DNA from: Helochares maculicollis
Lineage: Eukaryota; Arthropoda; Insecta; Coleoptera; Hydrophilidae
Length of the DNA: 51,742 bases
NCBI GenBank assembly: GCA_033557835.1
Contig: JAWQRO010000158.1
Span: 1 to 51,742 of the forward strand
Direction: 5' to 3'
The position numbers were made by a program, and so were the translations under genes. The stretch's first letter is position 1. Every line of letters starts with the position of its first letter. This document shows, one piece after another, positions 35,100 to 46,879 of this stretch. The notes beneath the pieces were generated by a model, which did not search any database, was not told where the DNA came from, and saw only the letters and a program-made list of their open reading frames with translations.

Positions 35100-35560
35100 C
35101 GTAACTGAATGCACATGGGTGAGGATATCGGTCTAGGGTGATGTTGTATGCACTATATTATTCCATCCATCCGTGGGTTTCCCCGACCCACCCAGGAATC
35201 AACCGTGTAGCATAACAGGCGTAGAGTCTCTGTAACGGCGTTAATGCTAATGAATACAGCGGGTGACAAATCGATGTTCATAACCTGGTGGTGCGGTGCC
35301 CTCGTTATCGGCTCCTCGAACGCCGCCTTGGTTAATCACCCGTGCTCTGTTTAACCCTCGCCCGAATACCCAACTTCCCCCTTTCCGCCGTTTCCGCCGC
35401 ACCCACACCCCTTCCTTTCCAAGCACGTAGATATAAGGGCTCTAAAGTAGTTCGGCCGTGTGGTAGCTCGCATCTAACATCTCCCTCTGATACTCGTTTG
35501 CCAGACTGCGAACCCTGCTACCCTGACACTCACTTTGGTTATTGGGGAGTGGAGAGGTCT
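35100..35560. other. CpG/GC-rich patch
   Basis: Island-like segment (GCTCCTCGAACGCCGCC near 35311; CCGCCGTTTCCGCCGCACCC near 35386). A 124-codon plus-strand frame (35342-35716) runs from the island into AT-rich DNA. Its peptide shows no domain or signal I recognise. Confidence 0.4.
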
Positions 35561-36599
35561 TGCCGCATCCACTATCTCTTGTTTTACCTTTGTGTGGCCC
35601 TACGGTATACCTACTGCTTTAGCATATGGGAACTTCATAATTTCCATAAATTCCTTATTAGAAAGTCCTGCAGGATTTTAGTAGGAAAGCTTCCAAGGTA
35701 CTTGCATTTGCCATAAATATCTGCGTTCGAATCAATTCGCAATCTCATTACTGCATTAAAGTTTGATTGACGCAAATGCCTCTGACTGTATCAGGATTCT
35801 TCTAAGTTTTCTTCAATTACAGCTTCCTTATTTTGCTTAATTATTTTCCTTGATATATCCACAGCTAAAAATATAAAGTTGCCGCTTTAAGACAAACGCC
35901 TACTAAACTCTAGCATCGTGATTTGTTGCCAATAAGTCTGGAAAGCTTACGGTGTACCAGGCTTTAGACATGATTTACAATACTTTCGCGAATTCTCATT
36001 TATTTTTGTAAAAATGTAAATAAAACAAAACTAATCAGTAGCTGAAGCTGAACTCTAAGTATCTACTAATCGTAATTGCATTGTATTCACTATAGAGCTT
36101 CGTAAGTATGACAAAACTAATGTAACTGGTAGATATTTCAAAATTGTATGAATTAAAATCAAGTCACCAAAAATCAACAATTTAGCCAAGTTTGGCTCCG
36201 TTACATGTAAGGGATACATGTATCCTTTTAAATCTTAGTGAACTTCAACAAAATATTGCAAATGCGACCATTGCATAAAAAGTATGCACCAAAACATATG
36301 TAAGTGAAAAAGGAGAACATATAATTCCCATAAATAATGTACTTAATTGTAATTTTTTTAATTTTCTCTAGCTTGAATGCACAGAAAATTGCGCACTAAA
36401 CTTGCGGCATTTTAAAGCTTGATAGCGTAGATTTTGTCGAACGCGATGCCAATGGAAAATTAAAAATCCCAACAACCGAAAATCCCGTTCGGTAAATCCT
36501 GCGTCCAATCATTCTTACTTATTGCAGGAGACCCTCGAGAAGTAAATTAATCGGATTTATCCATTTCGTCCCCCCACAAAGAGGAAAAATTGCAATCTG
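35561..36599. other. AT-rich non-coding stretch
   Basis: Nothing recognised. Confidence 0.5.
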
Positions 36600-36985
36600 C
36601 AGCGGTAACACGCTTCAATTTCGTCTAATTCACAAACAAGCATATTCAGAGACAGCCTCACACAGAGACAGGGCAAACGTTCGCCAACAGGGTGTTCCAC
36701 TGAGCTGACACGCCGAAAAGAGATTAATTACATCGGATGTGTATGCTGGGTTCGCCCTTTTCGAGCCATGATGACTGGGGTGGCGCGGCGGCGGGGTTGC
36801 GAGGGGCTGTTTATATTACCCCACGTTCGCGTGTGCGTTTGTATATTTGTGTACGAGCGGGCCAGCAATTTTTCTTTTGCGGCTGGGAATGCGTGTTTCA
36901 GCGTTGATTTCAGCGCCCCGTCAAATTTGCGGCAACGTATTTGGAATGAGCAAGTAGAGGCAGGATGACAAAGAGCATGTTGAGG
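36600..36985. other. CpG/GC-rich patch
   Basis: GC-rich (GGGGTGGCGCGGCGGCGGGG near 36777) with ATTAATTA-type words nearby (36721-36730). The 66-codon frame is not recognised. It resembles the other islands. Confidence 0.4.
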
Positions 36986-38279
36986 TGCGGTGCAGTGTCT
37001 GAGAAACTTTTCAGTCCTCTACTTTTAGAAAAAGATATTAAAATTTGAACTAATGAAATTGTGTTTCTTTGAATACACAAAGCGTTTTAGATTCTGGTGG
37101 TTTCTATCCAAGGGAACTGCACAATTCCTTCGCTTATGTGTAGAGTTATTGAAATATTCCAAAGCGAGGCTCTCTTAGTGTTCTTCACAATCAAGCACTG
37201 ATAAAAACATAAAATATGTGTTATAAAAAACAAAAATGTGTTCATTTAATGTGTAATATGCTGGTGATTAGTCCACTATTACATTTATTTATTTTTAGCG
37301 ATAAAATTTGGGTCTTGTTATCTAACATAGAGTACATTATACATTTTTATTTCAAATGTCAGGAAAGTCAAACTATTAGTAAATAAACCTAAGAAAAAAC
37401 TACAGTATTTCTTCAGTCACCAATTTTAGAAGTCCATTCTTAACAGCAATCAGTAAGTAAAACTTCTCAAATACTCATGTTCTAAGCAGATACTTATCTC
37501 AATTCAGATTCTTCTAGGTTAAACAAGAAAAAATCTCATTTCTATTTTTGTCTTTAAAAGGTAGACCATTTAGAAAACTTACTTAAGGAGATTCAGTACA
37601 AATATAGTTGACAATATGCTTAAAGAATTAAAATACGTATTTTTTCACAGACCTTTCATTATGCAGGGCTAATGCTAAACGATTGCTTCTTATCTTTGGT
37701 TTATCCCAAAAAGAATTTTACGAACGAAACTGGCTACTATAATAACTCAATCCTTGCAAAAGCTAATATCATTTTCGGTCATCTATCCATAATATGTCCA
37801 TCACAAAGTTTTATGGGATTGAGGAAAATAAAAATTCACTGCTCTCGTAACTATTGGAAAGCCCAGAGGTTCCTTCAATCCTTTATGTAGACTTAGGCGA
37901 AGATGACGTTCTGCATTTTTCTACCGCTAAGTTTTACTCGTAACATATATAATAGAGTAGGATGTTAATTACCTTAATTATACAAACGAGATAAGGTAAA
38001 ACACACTGGACGACTAGCCACAAGTTGCGTTAAAGTATAAAACATTTGGCTAAATAGAGAGTCCCCAAAGTTGGCTACACTTTTTAAAAAATACTAATTT
38101 ATAGCTCACTCTTTTAAAACTTTTCGCATTTTAAATCCGTATAAGATGGCAAACAAAGCAAACGAAGCGAATTGAATTATTGAATAACAAGCAGCTTTAA
38201 ATTCTTTAGAATTTAGATTGTCAACTAATCTAATTAATGATTTATGATTTTTAAAACTAGTTAGTAGATGTGTGTACTA
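36986..38279. other. AT-rich non-coding stretch
   Basis: Nothing recognised. Confidence 0.5.
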
Positions 38280-38282
38280 ATA

Positions 38283-39300
38283 AAGGATGTTCCAATATTA
38301 AAGCAAGATTTGAGTTAAATAGAAAACACAGTTTTTAGTCTTTTGATTGTTATTTTTTTATTAAGCCGCAAAGCGCATATGTTAGGATTATTTATGGAAT
38401 AACACATAGCACAAATAGCATTTGGCTTTGCGTACACATACGCACTCGTCTGTCGAAATTTTCCATGACCATTTTGAATAAATGTGGCTGAATATCATTG
38501 ATGCAGCGTTAAATCTCATGTGCCCCCGTCTTGTTGAAATCATATATTGGCCACATCAATATCGTCCAATTTGGGCAGAAAGAACTGTGTTATGATGTCA
38601 TGATATCGAGCAATAGTAACAGTCACTGCTTGATCAGTCTCTTCATTTTCAAAAAAGTGTGGTTCAATTATGCCTTTAGCCCAAAATCCACACCAAACAG
38701 AGACACGTTGTGGATGCATGTGTTTTTCGACTATTACATGTGGGTTATCAGAACCACAAAAGCGGCAATTTTGGCGATTAACAAAGCAATCAAGGTGAAA
38801 ATGTACTTCATCGCTTAGGATGATTTTGCTCGAAAAATCAGCATTCATTTGTTGATGTTCAATAATCCAGTCAACGAACCCTCTTCGCTGTGCATGGTCA
38901 TTAGACATTAATTGTTGTGTTAATTCAATTTTATAAGCATTGAGACATACTCTTTAGTGAGTATCCTCTGCAGAGAGCTTCTTCAAATTTGCAATTCTTA
39001 TCCACGACACCAAATTGAGGTTTCTGGATTGTCATCGATACTCAAACGCACTGCTTCGATATTGACATTTCAATGGCTTTCTTTTGGACGACCAGTCTTT
39101 TTGGTGTCGTCAACGGATTCAGTCTCCTTGAATTTTTCAATTAATCGTTTCACAGTTGACGAAATTAAAACTCTATTCTGAGCATATTTTGTTTGAAATT
39201 TTCGAACTGCGGCCACCAAGCCCTTTTTTTTAAATATTGTTCAATAATGAAGACAAATTGTTCTATCGTGTAACGCTCAATTTTTACTAACCGTACACTT
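38283..39300 (-). pseudogene. Tc1/mariner-superfamily (IS630-like) transposase with deleted catalytic core
   Basis: The minus strand begins near 39298 with VRLVKIERYTIEQFVFIIEQ and reads, with interruptions, an N-terminal helix-turn-helix region. It then opens for 122 codons: NDHAQRRGFVDWIIEHQQ, SKIILSDEVHFHLD (first catalytic Asp kept, codon 38812-38810), NRQNCRFCGSDNPHVIVEK, PQRVSVWCGFWAKGIIEP and FLPKLDDIDVANI. A stop, FQQDGGT and then the far C-terminal CINDIQPH and MVMENFDRRVRMC follow directly, so the segment holding the usual third catalytic motif is gone. The second Asp survives only as FQQDG. The low-coordinate end near 38284 has GGATGTTCCA, which may be the terminal repeat; no partner was found at the other end. 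This is a different branch from the DD34D mariners. Confidence 0.85.
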
Positions 39301-40129
39301 TCAGCCGGCTAAATAGTTTCTTTAACAGAGTTGACAAAACGAAACTGCACGAATGGTAGTAGCAGTCAGAAATCGAAGGGTATTCTACACATGCAGGATA
39401 ATATCGAAATACATATGGGCTAAATCATTATTCGTGCATTACTATTTTCGGCACTAAGAGATTATGTATGGTTGGGAAAAAGGTTGGGATCATTTTTTTT
39501 AACTTGATACGGCACTCTATTAAATCATTATTTCTTTTTACAGGATAATCAAGTTTAATTTTGAGTGGATGTTCATCAAATATCGAAATTAGTATGATAA
39601 ACAAAACAAGATCTGGGCGTTTATATAACAGTAATAAAAAATACTGTTGGATATTCTGTACGAGTTGACGTTGACTCGGAGGCCTTACCAGTAAGTACGA
39701 AACTAAAAATAAATGCTTTAAAAAGGAATGAAGATATAGTACATCAAATAAGAAATAGAAAATACGATATAGCAGGTCTGCAGAGCACGGAATACGTACT
39801 GACAATGAATGTCAGGAGAGTTAAACAACAGTTAGTAAATAAACGTAAGAAGAAATCACACTATTTTTTCTTGCAAACAACATTTGTAAAATGTTTTGAA
39901 TGAAGAGGAATCGGAAAATGACAACAAAATTCAATCAAATGACAATGCAGATGCGGAAAAGAATAATTCCCGCTCAAGAAGGTATAAGTACTGCCATAGA
40001 TAATGATAATGGCAGAGTATATAAAGTGTGGTGTGGAAGCAATAAGAGAAGAAAATTTATTATGAAATAAAGAGTTGTCATAAAGGATCTACAAATCAAT
40101 AAGACCTACTATTCAACGCAAGTCAAATA
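39301..40129. other. AT-rich stretch, possibly retroelement-derived
   Basis: Purine-rich plus strand with long open stretches (for example around 39690-39830, and the shadow minus-strand frame 39428-39805). No motif can be assigned. It may be debris of the retroelement suspected at 40130-40430. Confidence 0.3.
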
Positions 40130-40430
40130 TGAGCATTGACAAAATTAGAGGTAAGATATGGAAATATAATATTTTAAGGGAAATCTTGAAAAGGAAGATG
40201 TACAAATTGTTTTCTAGATAGACACACTGGTAAGTCATCTTGGCCTCATAACTGGGGCATCTAGAGAAGAAGAACACCTCGAGGATAGTAAACGAAATTG
40301 AGGGAAAACCATAGGTCATAAAAAACGACAAATACCAGGAGAAGAATACAAGGAGACGGCAATGGAGGATATCAAAGAACAAGGACCTGAAATATATAGA
40401 AGGAGCTATCAGATCGATGATGTAAAAAGT
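40130..40430 (+). pseudogene. possible non-LTR retrotransposon tail
   Basis: One plus-strand frame reads LGHLEKKNTSRIVNEIEGKP, a stop, and then TRRRQWRISKNKDL. LINE reverse transcriptases often end with RW.GH..RM....R......EG.R..GRP..RW..DI..DL, and the order here fits loosely. The evidence is weak because the sequence is purine-rich and such matches can arise by chance. Confidence 0.35.
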
Positions 40431-40918
40431 CTAGTGCTTAAATCGGTTGGTAAACTTTGCTAGGGATTCAAGAACTAGTGCAAATTAAGACGCGAATAAT
40501 TAAACAATTTTTATAGGATAATATCTTTGGAAATTATTGTCATTTTATCAAAATAAAGTAATAGTAATAAAAATAAAGGAAGATGGTTGTCAACCTATAT
40601 TTGCAGAGAACACTAACTTGATATTAACGATATGTCTAGTGTTTGCAAAGAGATAGTTAGAGTCGACAGTAAAAGCACCGATGATCATCTTCAGCTGCCC
40701 TCTAGGCTTCCGATTAACGAGCAAAGTTTAAAAATGAGACCATTTCGAAAGAACTACGTAGTAAAATTACCTCTAGATTTGTGGTGTTTGAGGCTTACAG
40801 ATATCCGAAATAATTAAGTTAGAGGCATCTGAATGAGAAATCGTGCCTATAAGACATGAAGAGGCTTCCCAGGTGTCATGTGGAATCTAAGAATAACAAG
40901 ACATCTCATTTAGGAACA

Positions 40919-41036
40919 CGTTTAACAATAACATCAAATATAGAAGAGATAAAAAACTATGATTTCATGGTTAAATACGTATGAGAATGGCACCAAATAT
41001 AAAAGAGATGAAAGACTATGACTGTATGGTTAAATA
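40919..41036. repeat. 59-bp tandem duplication
   Basis: ATCAAATATAGAAGAGAT...ATGGTTAAATA (from 40933) is repeated 59 bases later as ACCAAATATAAAAGAGAT...ATGGTTAAATA, with roughly 7 differences over 47 bases. It could be a local duplication in decayed coding DNA. Confidence 0.75.
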
Positions 41037-41279
41037 GCAATGCAATTAAAGGGACAGACAAGTGAATATCAGTTCCAACAAATATCAACGTTGTGTCAAT
41101 CCAACATCCCAAAAATCCGGCTGCAGTTTTCTATCGAATTTAAAGCAACTATTTTTAAAGGGGATGCTATTTTTAAATCACTATCAAAGCACTAGGCTTT
41201 AACAAAGGATGAAAGTTTCGCCAGATTAATAATTTTTTAAAATAATAAGGCACTTAGCCTCAGGAACCCTTAACTCTTC
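41037..41279. other. AT-rich spacer
   Basis: Nothing recognised. Confidence 0.5.
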
Positions 41280-41660
41280 GGTACCGTGAAAGAGTATAGA
41301 ATCGTCGTTTAGTTTGACGACGGTGTCGTGCCCGGGTCGTTTACCAGGCGATTACGAGACGCGTTCGATCCAAATTGATAATAAAAGAAGGCATCACCAT
41401 CTGGGGATCAGAGTTATCCTCCGTCTCCAGCCTCCCTGTGTCGGGTACATACGGCACACTGAGGGAATCGTTCGATCAACGCCGCCTTATCTGTCAACGC
41501 CGCTAACAAGACCGATTGCGACGTCGGAATTGCAGAGGGCTATGTGACTGTGGGGTATAAGTGTTCACGTCGAGTCGGCCTACGGGATTTAAAGCTCCGC
41601 ATGTAGGAAATAGCGGGAGAAACTGTGTGCGGCGACGCTTTGTCGGGTTGTTCTTATTTC
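41280..41660. other. CpG/GC-rich patch
   Basis: Island-like segment with GTCGTGCCCGGGTCG, CAACGCCGCCTTATC and GTGTGCGGCGACGC. The 77-codon frame here is unrecognised. Confidence 0.4.
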
Positions 41661-41939
41661 AAATAAATATACTGCGCGCATTTTGCTATTGCCATAAGAT
41701 CATTCACGGAAATGTCAGTTTCATTTACTCTACTTTGCGATTAAAAGTTCACAAGGCCAAGATGTCAGTAGTCAGCGAAATCAAATTTGAATTTGTTTTG
41801 TATAACCGGGGTAAAATTTTAAATTTTTTCCAAATATAAGTAAGTCATTTTAGCAACATTTTTGAATTTTTTTTAAAGAATCCTAAAAACTGCCTAGAAT
41901 TATAACAGATTTTTATGTTTTAAATCCACATATTTTCGC

Positions 41940-41995
41940 ATCAGTGGCGATGTTTCTTATGTTTTGCATACAGGAGCAGAGAGGACGCCACTGAT
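41940..41995. repeat. 10-bp inverted repeat with 36-base loop
   Basis: ATCAGTGGCG at 41940-41949 is the exact reverse complement of CGCCACTGAT at 41986-41995. The arms are too short to call a transposon. Confidence 0.6.
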
Positions 41996-42175
41996 CAAAT
42001 GTCAACATTTAAAAATATCTACATGTAGTTAACTGCAAACCAAAGCCTTTGAAAAATATAATTACAATTAGATTAGAACTAAACTAGAACTCTTTCTATT
42101 GCTTTCACCCTAAAGAAGAAGTAGACTTCAACGGTTCTAGTAATGTTAGTTTCAACCAGAATTGATGTCATAGTA

Positions 42176-43395
42176 CCAGGTGCGTAGGTTTAAAATATCG
42201 TTTTGTTAGCAAGAGATGGCGCATGAAATCTATTGAAGTAACGTTTGGAACCCAAAGCGCCAATTTTTTGGTAAGACTTCTCACTATAAAACGTCATATT
42301 CGTGTTAAGCATGTCGAATTTTGTGCCAAGTAAAGAGCATTTGTGGCACGTAATGATTTCTTTGTTCAATCAAAAGAAAAAGGTATCGGAAAGTGATAGA
42401 ATTCTTGTAGACTTACGGCAATCTTGCTTGACTGCTAAGACTTGTGGTTGCTGGTTGCAACATTTCAAAAATGGCGATTTAATTATTTACAAAGAACGTG
42501 ACAATCGACCAAAAAAGTTTGAAGACAACGAATTACAAGAGATATTGGACGAATACGATACAAAAACACAACAAATGATGGCGGAGCAGTTGAATGTCTC
42601 TCAGCAAGCCATTTCCGATCGCCTGCGAGCCATGGGGAAGATCCAAAAGGTTGTCAAATGGGTTCCACACAAACTGAATGAACGACAGATGGAAAGACGA
42701 AGAACTGAGTGCTTTTACGCCACAAAAGAAAGGGTTTTTTGCATCAGGTTGTAACTGGCGATGAAAAATGGATATACTTTGAAAATCCCAAGCATAAGAA
42801 ATCGTGGGTAACGTCAGGACAACCATCAATATCGAGTACGAAACCGGATCGTTTTGGGAGGAAGACAATGCTATGTGTGTAGTGGAATCAGAAGAGAGTA
42901 ATGCACTACGGACTTCTCAGGCCCAGCGAAACAGTTAATACCGTCCGCTACCGACAACAAATGATTCAAACCACGTATTGATAAAAAACGCCCAGAATAG
43001 GCCTGAAGACACGGCAAAGTCATTCTGCAGCATGACAACGCTCCTGCACATTCAGCCAGTGGTCAAAGAAATGATTTTTTCGCTTGATTAGGAACTCCTA
43101 CCCCATCTGCCGTATTCAGCAGACCTGGCGCCTTCTGATTGTCACCTTTTCTCACGGATGGGACACGCACTGGCTGAGCAACACTTCAAGGCTTTCCAGA
43201 ATGTACAAAAATTGCTCGATGAATGGATATCAATGAAAGTTGAAGCTTTCTTTTGGAATGGTATCCATAAATTTTCCGAGAGATGAATAAAATGTGTAAA
43301 AGCGAAGGCTAATACTTTGAATAAAAAATGTTTTACTATTGTACTTAAATAATTGCGTATTTTTCATGAGAAACATTTTAAACTTGCACACCTGG
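42176..43395 (+). mobile_element. full-length mauritiana-type (Mos1-like) mariner with TIRs and TA duplication
   Basis: TA at 42174-42175 and 43396-43397 flank a 1220-bp element. The left end is CCAGGTGCGTAGGTTTAAAA. The right end, read inward, is CCAGGTGTGCAAGTTTAAAA, so 19 of the first 22 bases or close to that agree. The CCAGGTG start is typical of mauritiana-subfamily mariners such as Mos1. The transposase inside is frameshifted, so the element is non-autonomous now, although both ends are well preserved. The next sequence downstream is a fragment of yet another mariner lineage. Confidence 0.93.
42311..43324 (+). pseudogene. Mos1-like mariner transposase, frameshifted
   Basis: The start is the ATG at 42311 (MSNFVPSKEHLWHV); the in-frame GTG upstream is in the untranslated leader. 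The frame is intact to about 42720 through CWLQHFKNGD, FEDNELQEILDEYDTKTQQ, QLNVSQQAISDRLRAMGKIQ and WVPHKLNERQMERRR, then shifts in an A/G-rich run. The next frame gives GFLHQVVTGDEKWIYF, RFGRKTMLCV, a TAG in place of Trp, and SETVNTVRYRQQM. After more stops come KVILQHDNAPAHSA and, in a third frame, PYSADLAPSDCHLFSRMGHA, AEQHFKAFQN and KLLDEWISMK, ending near 43324. All three catalytic Asp codons survive (42760, 43034 and 43137). The last two are 103 bases apart, two short of the DD34D spacing, which accounts for one frameshift. Confidence 0.92.
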
Positions 43396-43523
43396 TAAAT
43401 AATTAATGGTGATTACCATGGTCCCTTCGAAACGAATCTAAAGTTAACTTAAATTCAAAATATCAGTGGGAACTAAGCTATTTGGCTACAGCGAACTATA
43501 ATAATTCACGAGTTGTTTGGAAT

Positions 43524-43905
43524 ATGGATTTAAATCGAGAATATTATCGAGCAACAAGTTTAGACAATTTTCAACAAAAATTATCTCATCAAGAATGTCT
43601 CGCCGAATTTCTTTCTATTATTGGCAATGAAGCACTGCACCAGCTAACAATTTCTTGCTGGTTTGGCGAACTCAAACCAAGATAGACTAGTCCTAGCGAC
43701 GGTCCTAAGATAAATCCACTAAAAACCCTAGTAATCGGGAAAATATTAAAGCCGTACGCAACCTTCTCACGGAATATAGACGTATGGCAACATGATATTG
43801 ACGGCTCATTGGAAATTTCAAAGACCGAAATTTAAAGAATCTTGCATGAAGAATTCTGTGTAAAATTAGTTAGCCAAAAATTGGGGTCAAAAACTGTATA
43901 GCGCT
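43524..43905 (+). pseudogene. mariner-type transposase N-terminal remnant, different lineage
   Basis: An ATG at 43524 opens MDLNREYYRATSLDNFQQKL, SHQECLAEFLSIIGNEAL and LTISCWFGEL before a stop. Past further stops the frame continues with KPYATFSRNIDV and then SLEISKTEI and RILHEEFCVKLVSQK. The MDLxREYFRA start and the RILHEHL.VKK segment are typical of a widespread insect mariner-like lineage distinct from the Mos1-like copy just upstream. Only the DNA-binding half is present. The catalytic part is missing or unrecognisable after about 43905. Confidence 0.8.
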
Positions 43906-46139
43906 GCAACGCAGGATGTTCTAAAGCCGTGTACAGTTTCGTCTCTGCTAATGATAATGATTTATGCATATAAATCAAAAACATTTCTTTTTACAAGGTA
44001 AGAACATTTATTTTAAAATCAATTTATATATTTTTTAACATAATCATTAATCATATAAGAAAAAATCACCAAACTTGGGAGTCTTATAAAGATGTTGATA
44101 GCAGAGAATTTGTTACATCAATTTTAATTTGATATATTTGACAACAAATTAAGCAAAAGTAATGTGAAGCTATGAGAAGCACCGCCCAACCAAGCAGATG
44201 AATTACATAATGCGCTAGCTAGGCTACCTTCTCATCTACTGAAGTAATGACGTTATGCATGTACCACTTGCAAAGAACAATTTCAAATCACAGCAGAATC
44301 ATAGGGCTAATAATACGATCGAGTTTATGGAATTTCATGTACATATGCGTTTTACAGCCTTCGGTGCTACTCTAAATATTGAAAATTTTGATTTGAATCA
44401 ATTTAATGATTTTTGATTCATTGATAATGAACAATTAAGAGCAACTATTTTATTTATTTTACATTGTCTTACCATAATGATCACAAGCTCCGGCGCATAT
44501 TTATCTATAAACAGAGGTAAGCAGAGTTAAAGCTAGGTTATGTGGCTACATACATTGATGCGTAGAGGTTTAAAAATTTTGCAACAGACCTAAACTTTGC
44601 CAACTACCTTGCTTTGATGTTCGAAGTTAGGCAGCCAACTGTGAAAGATCAATGTATAGTGCTCCAAGACAATACGATCTAAACAGGGTAAAGTTTCCAG
44701 GAATTGGAGAGGTATCTGATGACAATGGATTGAGACCAAATATGCAGAGGGGGTGGTTTGGAAAATCAGAATACAGTCTTTCTTGAAATGTATGTATATT
44801 ATGATGTGTACGAGTGGGCGCTTACCAAGAAAACAAATATTTAAAATTGTTGTCAACTGCTCACATCGATTTTCAGGAAAATCAACATAGCTGTTGGGCA
44901 GGCAAAACATTGAAGCTCCTAAATTCTCTCCCAAGCATTGGAAATAGTTGATTCGATTTTGTCGCTGAAAAGTATTACAGAATAGATGTGCAAAATCGTG
45001 ATTTTTAACGGATAAATAACTAACTACAAGAGCGAATCGATTGCGTTAATTCAGATTTGATTAATAATGGACTGACTTAAAAGACAATACTGGGACTCTT
45101 AATAGTCATATTTGTGCACCTCATCAAAATCCTATTGATTTGTGCTTTGCACTAACCCAAAAATAGGAAACAATGCAACAAACGCCATTCAAATCACTGA
45201 ATTTAATTAGCTCTCTGGATTGGTCTACGTTACCATACATAGAGAAGTGATGGGATAATCTCATCTGCATGTAATTTGCAAGATCTAAGTTTTAGTATTA
45301 TGCAAGAAGCAATGTATCACCGATACTAAAGTTTTGCAGGCATAGAGATGCTCATCAAATATTATAATAAAGTAAGAATAAAGCCACTTAATCGATTTAC
45401 TTTGTTATAACACTGATAGGACTTGTTTTCGATCAAGGGAAATGCTAATATTTCTATTTTAAAGTAGAGTTGTTTGTACAGTGGGGGCTCTTACAACGCC
45501 TGAAATACAGACGTCCCGTTAGTGGATTGGCTTAGAAACTAGTAAACTTTTACCAAGCAGTAAATTGTCCACATCATTAAAACGTTTTACTGGTCCCAAA
45601 AAACAAAACTGAATAAGTTTGTTAATATTATTTATAAGGTAAAGAGAGAATAATAAGATTGATCAAATTTTGCAATCTGATTCTATAGTAAGAAGTATCA
45701 TATTTTTTCAATAAAAACATTTCTTTTGCAACGATATACACGTAGAAGAAAGTCTGTTACAAATTATCTTTGCGATACTCAACACCCATCAAGTGGGGAC
45801 ATCCGTAGCCGCTTTACTTTAGTAATAATTCGCAGCAAGCTTGAATTCCAGGCAAGGCTGTGTAGTTACGCTTACTACAAAATTTTTGTGCTGGCTGCAC
45901 TCTATAGTGCTAGAAATTATTTCAGGCGATAAACTTCCCATGGAAGATACATTGCAATGTTTGCACTTCACTGTTTACATTCTGTATATTACACCCATTG
46001 ATGCATAATTAAAGCGTTATTAATGAATGCAAAGAAATTCGAAATAAATTCAATTTGAAACGTAAACACAACCTATTTTAATTTTGATTCTGTAAGCGTT
46101 GAAACGTAAGAATAAAAGCCTTGGAATTAAGGGAAGGTA
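43906..46139. other. AT-rich non-coding stretch
   Basis: No gene recognised. A 114-codon minus-strand frame at 44590-44934 has no identifiable domain and the opposite strand is equally unrevealing. Confidence 0.4.
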
Positions 46140-46470
46140 CTTTAAAATCCGATCGAACTCCAAAGGTAATTTGAGCGGAAAGTGGCCTCTCCGTGCTCGC
46201 AGGTTGAAATCAGGGAATCATGGAACCCAATATTAATGTTTACATTTAATATTAGACAGCCTGTTTCACGTTCTAACACCCCAATCCACCACTCCGACGC
46301 TACCTCTCGCCGATATGCAATTTGCCAGAAGGCTTTCGTATATACACAGAACCACATAGAGAACGAGGAAAATGCGGAAGGGCGACAGAGAAAGGAACGA
46401 GGATTTCAGATCCGCGCCTTGGGCTTAGAGTGCGTCGTTATCCTAACAACAAGGTCTTTAATCTGAACCT
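46140..46470. other. moderately GC-rich patch
   Basis: Slight GC enrichment with overlapping open frames on both strands, none recognised. Confidence 0.35.
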
Positions 46471-46733
46471 ACCGAAGAGATATGTATTTTTTATATCGTG
46501 GATTTTTGATGATTACATTTTGGATTTTGCTAAAAGGACAAAAAACACATCTCCTCATTAGAGTTTATTTCGGGCGACGCTTCGAAATAACTCGAATCGT
46601 CATGTGAGTCTTACGGGATATATGATCCGCCCTGAAAAAATAGCCTTTTCATAAATTACACCCCGATTTCTACAAACCATGCAAATTCCCCATTATGTAA
46701 GGTGCAAAGAATTTAACATTTCCCAAGGTGGAG

Positions 46734-46775
46734 TATAAATAGCTAGCTAGAGGAATGAGTAGAGCGCATCAAATT
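46734..46775 (+). promoter_or_regulatory. possible TATA box
   Basis: TATAAATAG at 46734 is a perfect TATA box by sequence, but there is no TCAGT initiator at the expected distance (GCATCAAAT at about 46767 is only a partial match) and no gene follows. A weak candidate, since such words are frequent in AT-rich DNA. Confidence 0.15.
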
Positions 46776-46879
46776 TTAGCCCCGGTGCCACTTGTTTCAA
46801 AATGTTACGAAATAGAGACATGAAAGGCAATGTCACTACTGTTATGCAGGTATGATCAAAGGGGCCTGGTTGTCTGCCT

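Noticed and set aside
35342..35716. 124-codon plus-strand open frame
   Set aside because: It starts in a GC-rich island and runs into AT-rich DNA with no change in peptide character that would suggest a protein. No family recognised.
39428..39805. 125-codon minus-strand open frame
   Set aside because: Antisense of purine-rich, possibly retroelement-derived DNA. No motif on this strand.
41940..41995. Inverted repeat as a miniature transposon
   Set aside because: 10-bp arms with no TA or other target duplication; likely chance.
44590..44934. 114-codon minus-strand open frame
   Set aside because: No domain, signal peptide or repeat pattern that I could recognise.
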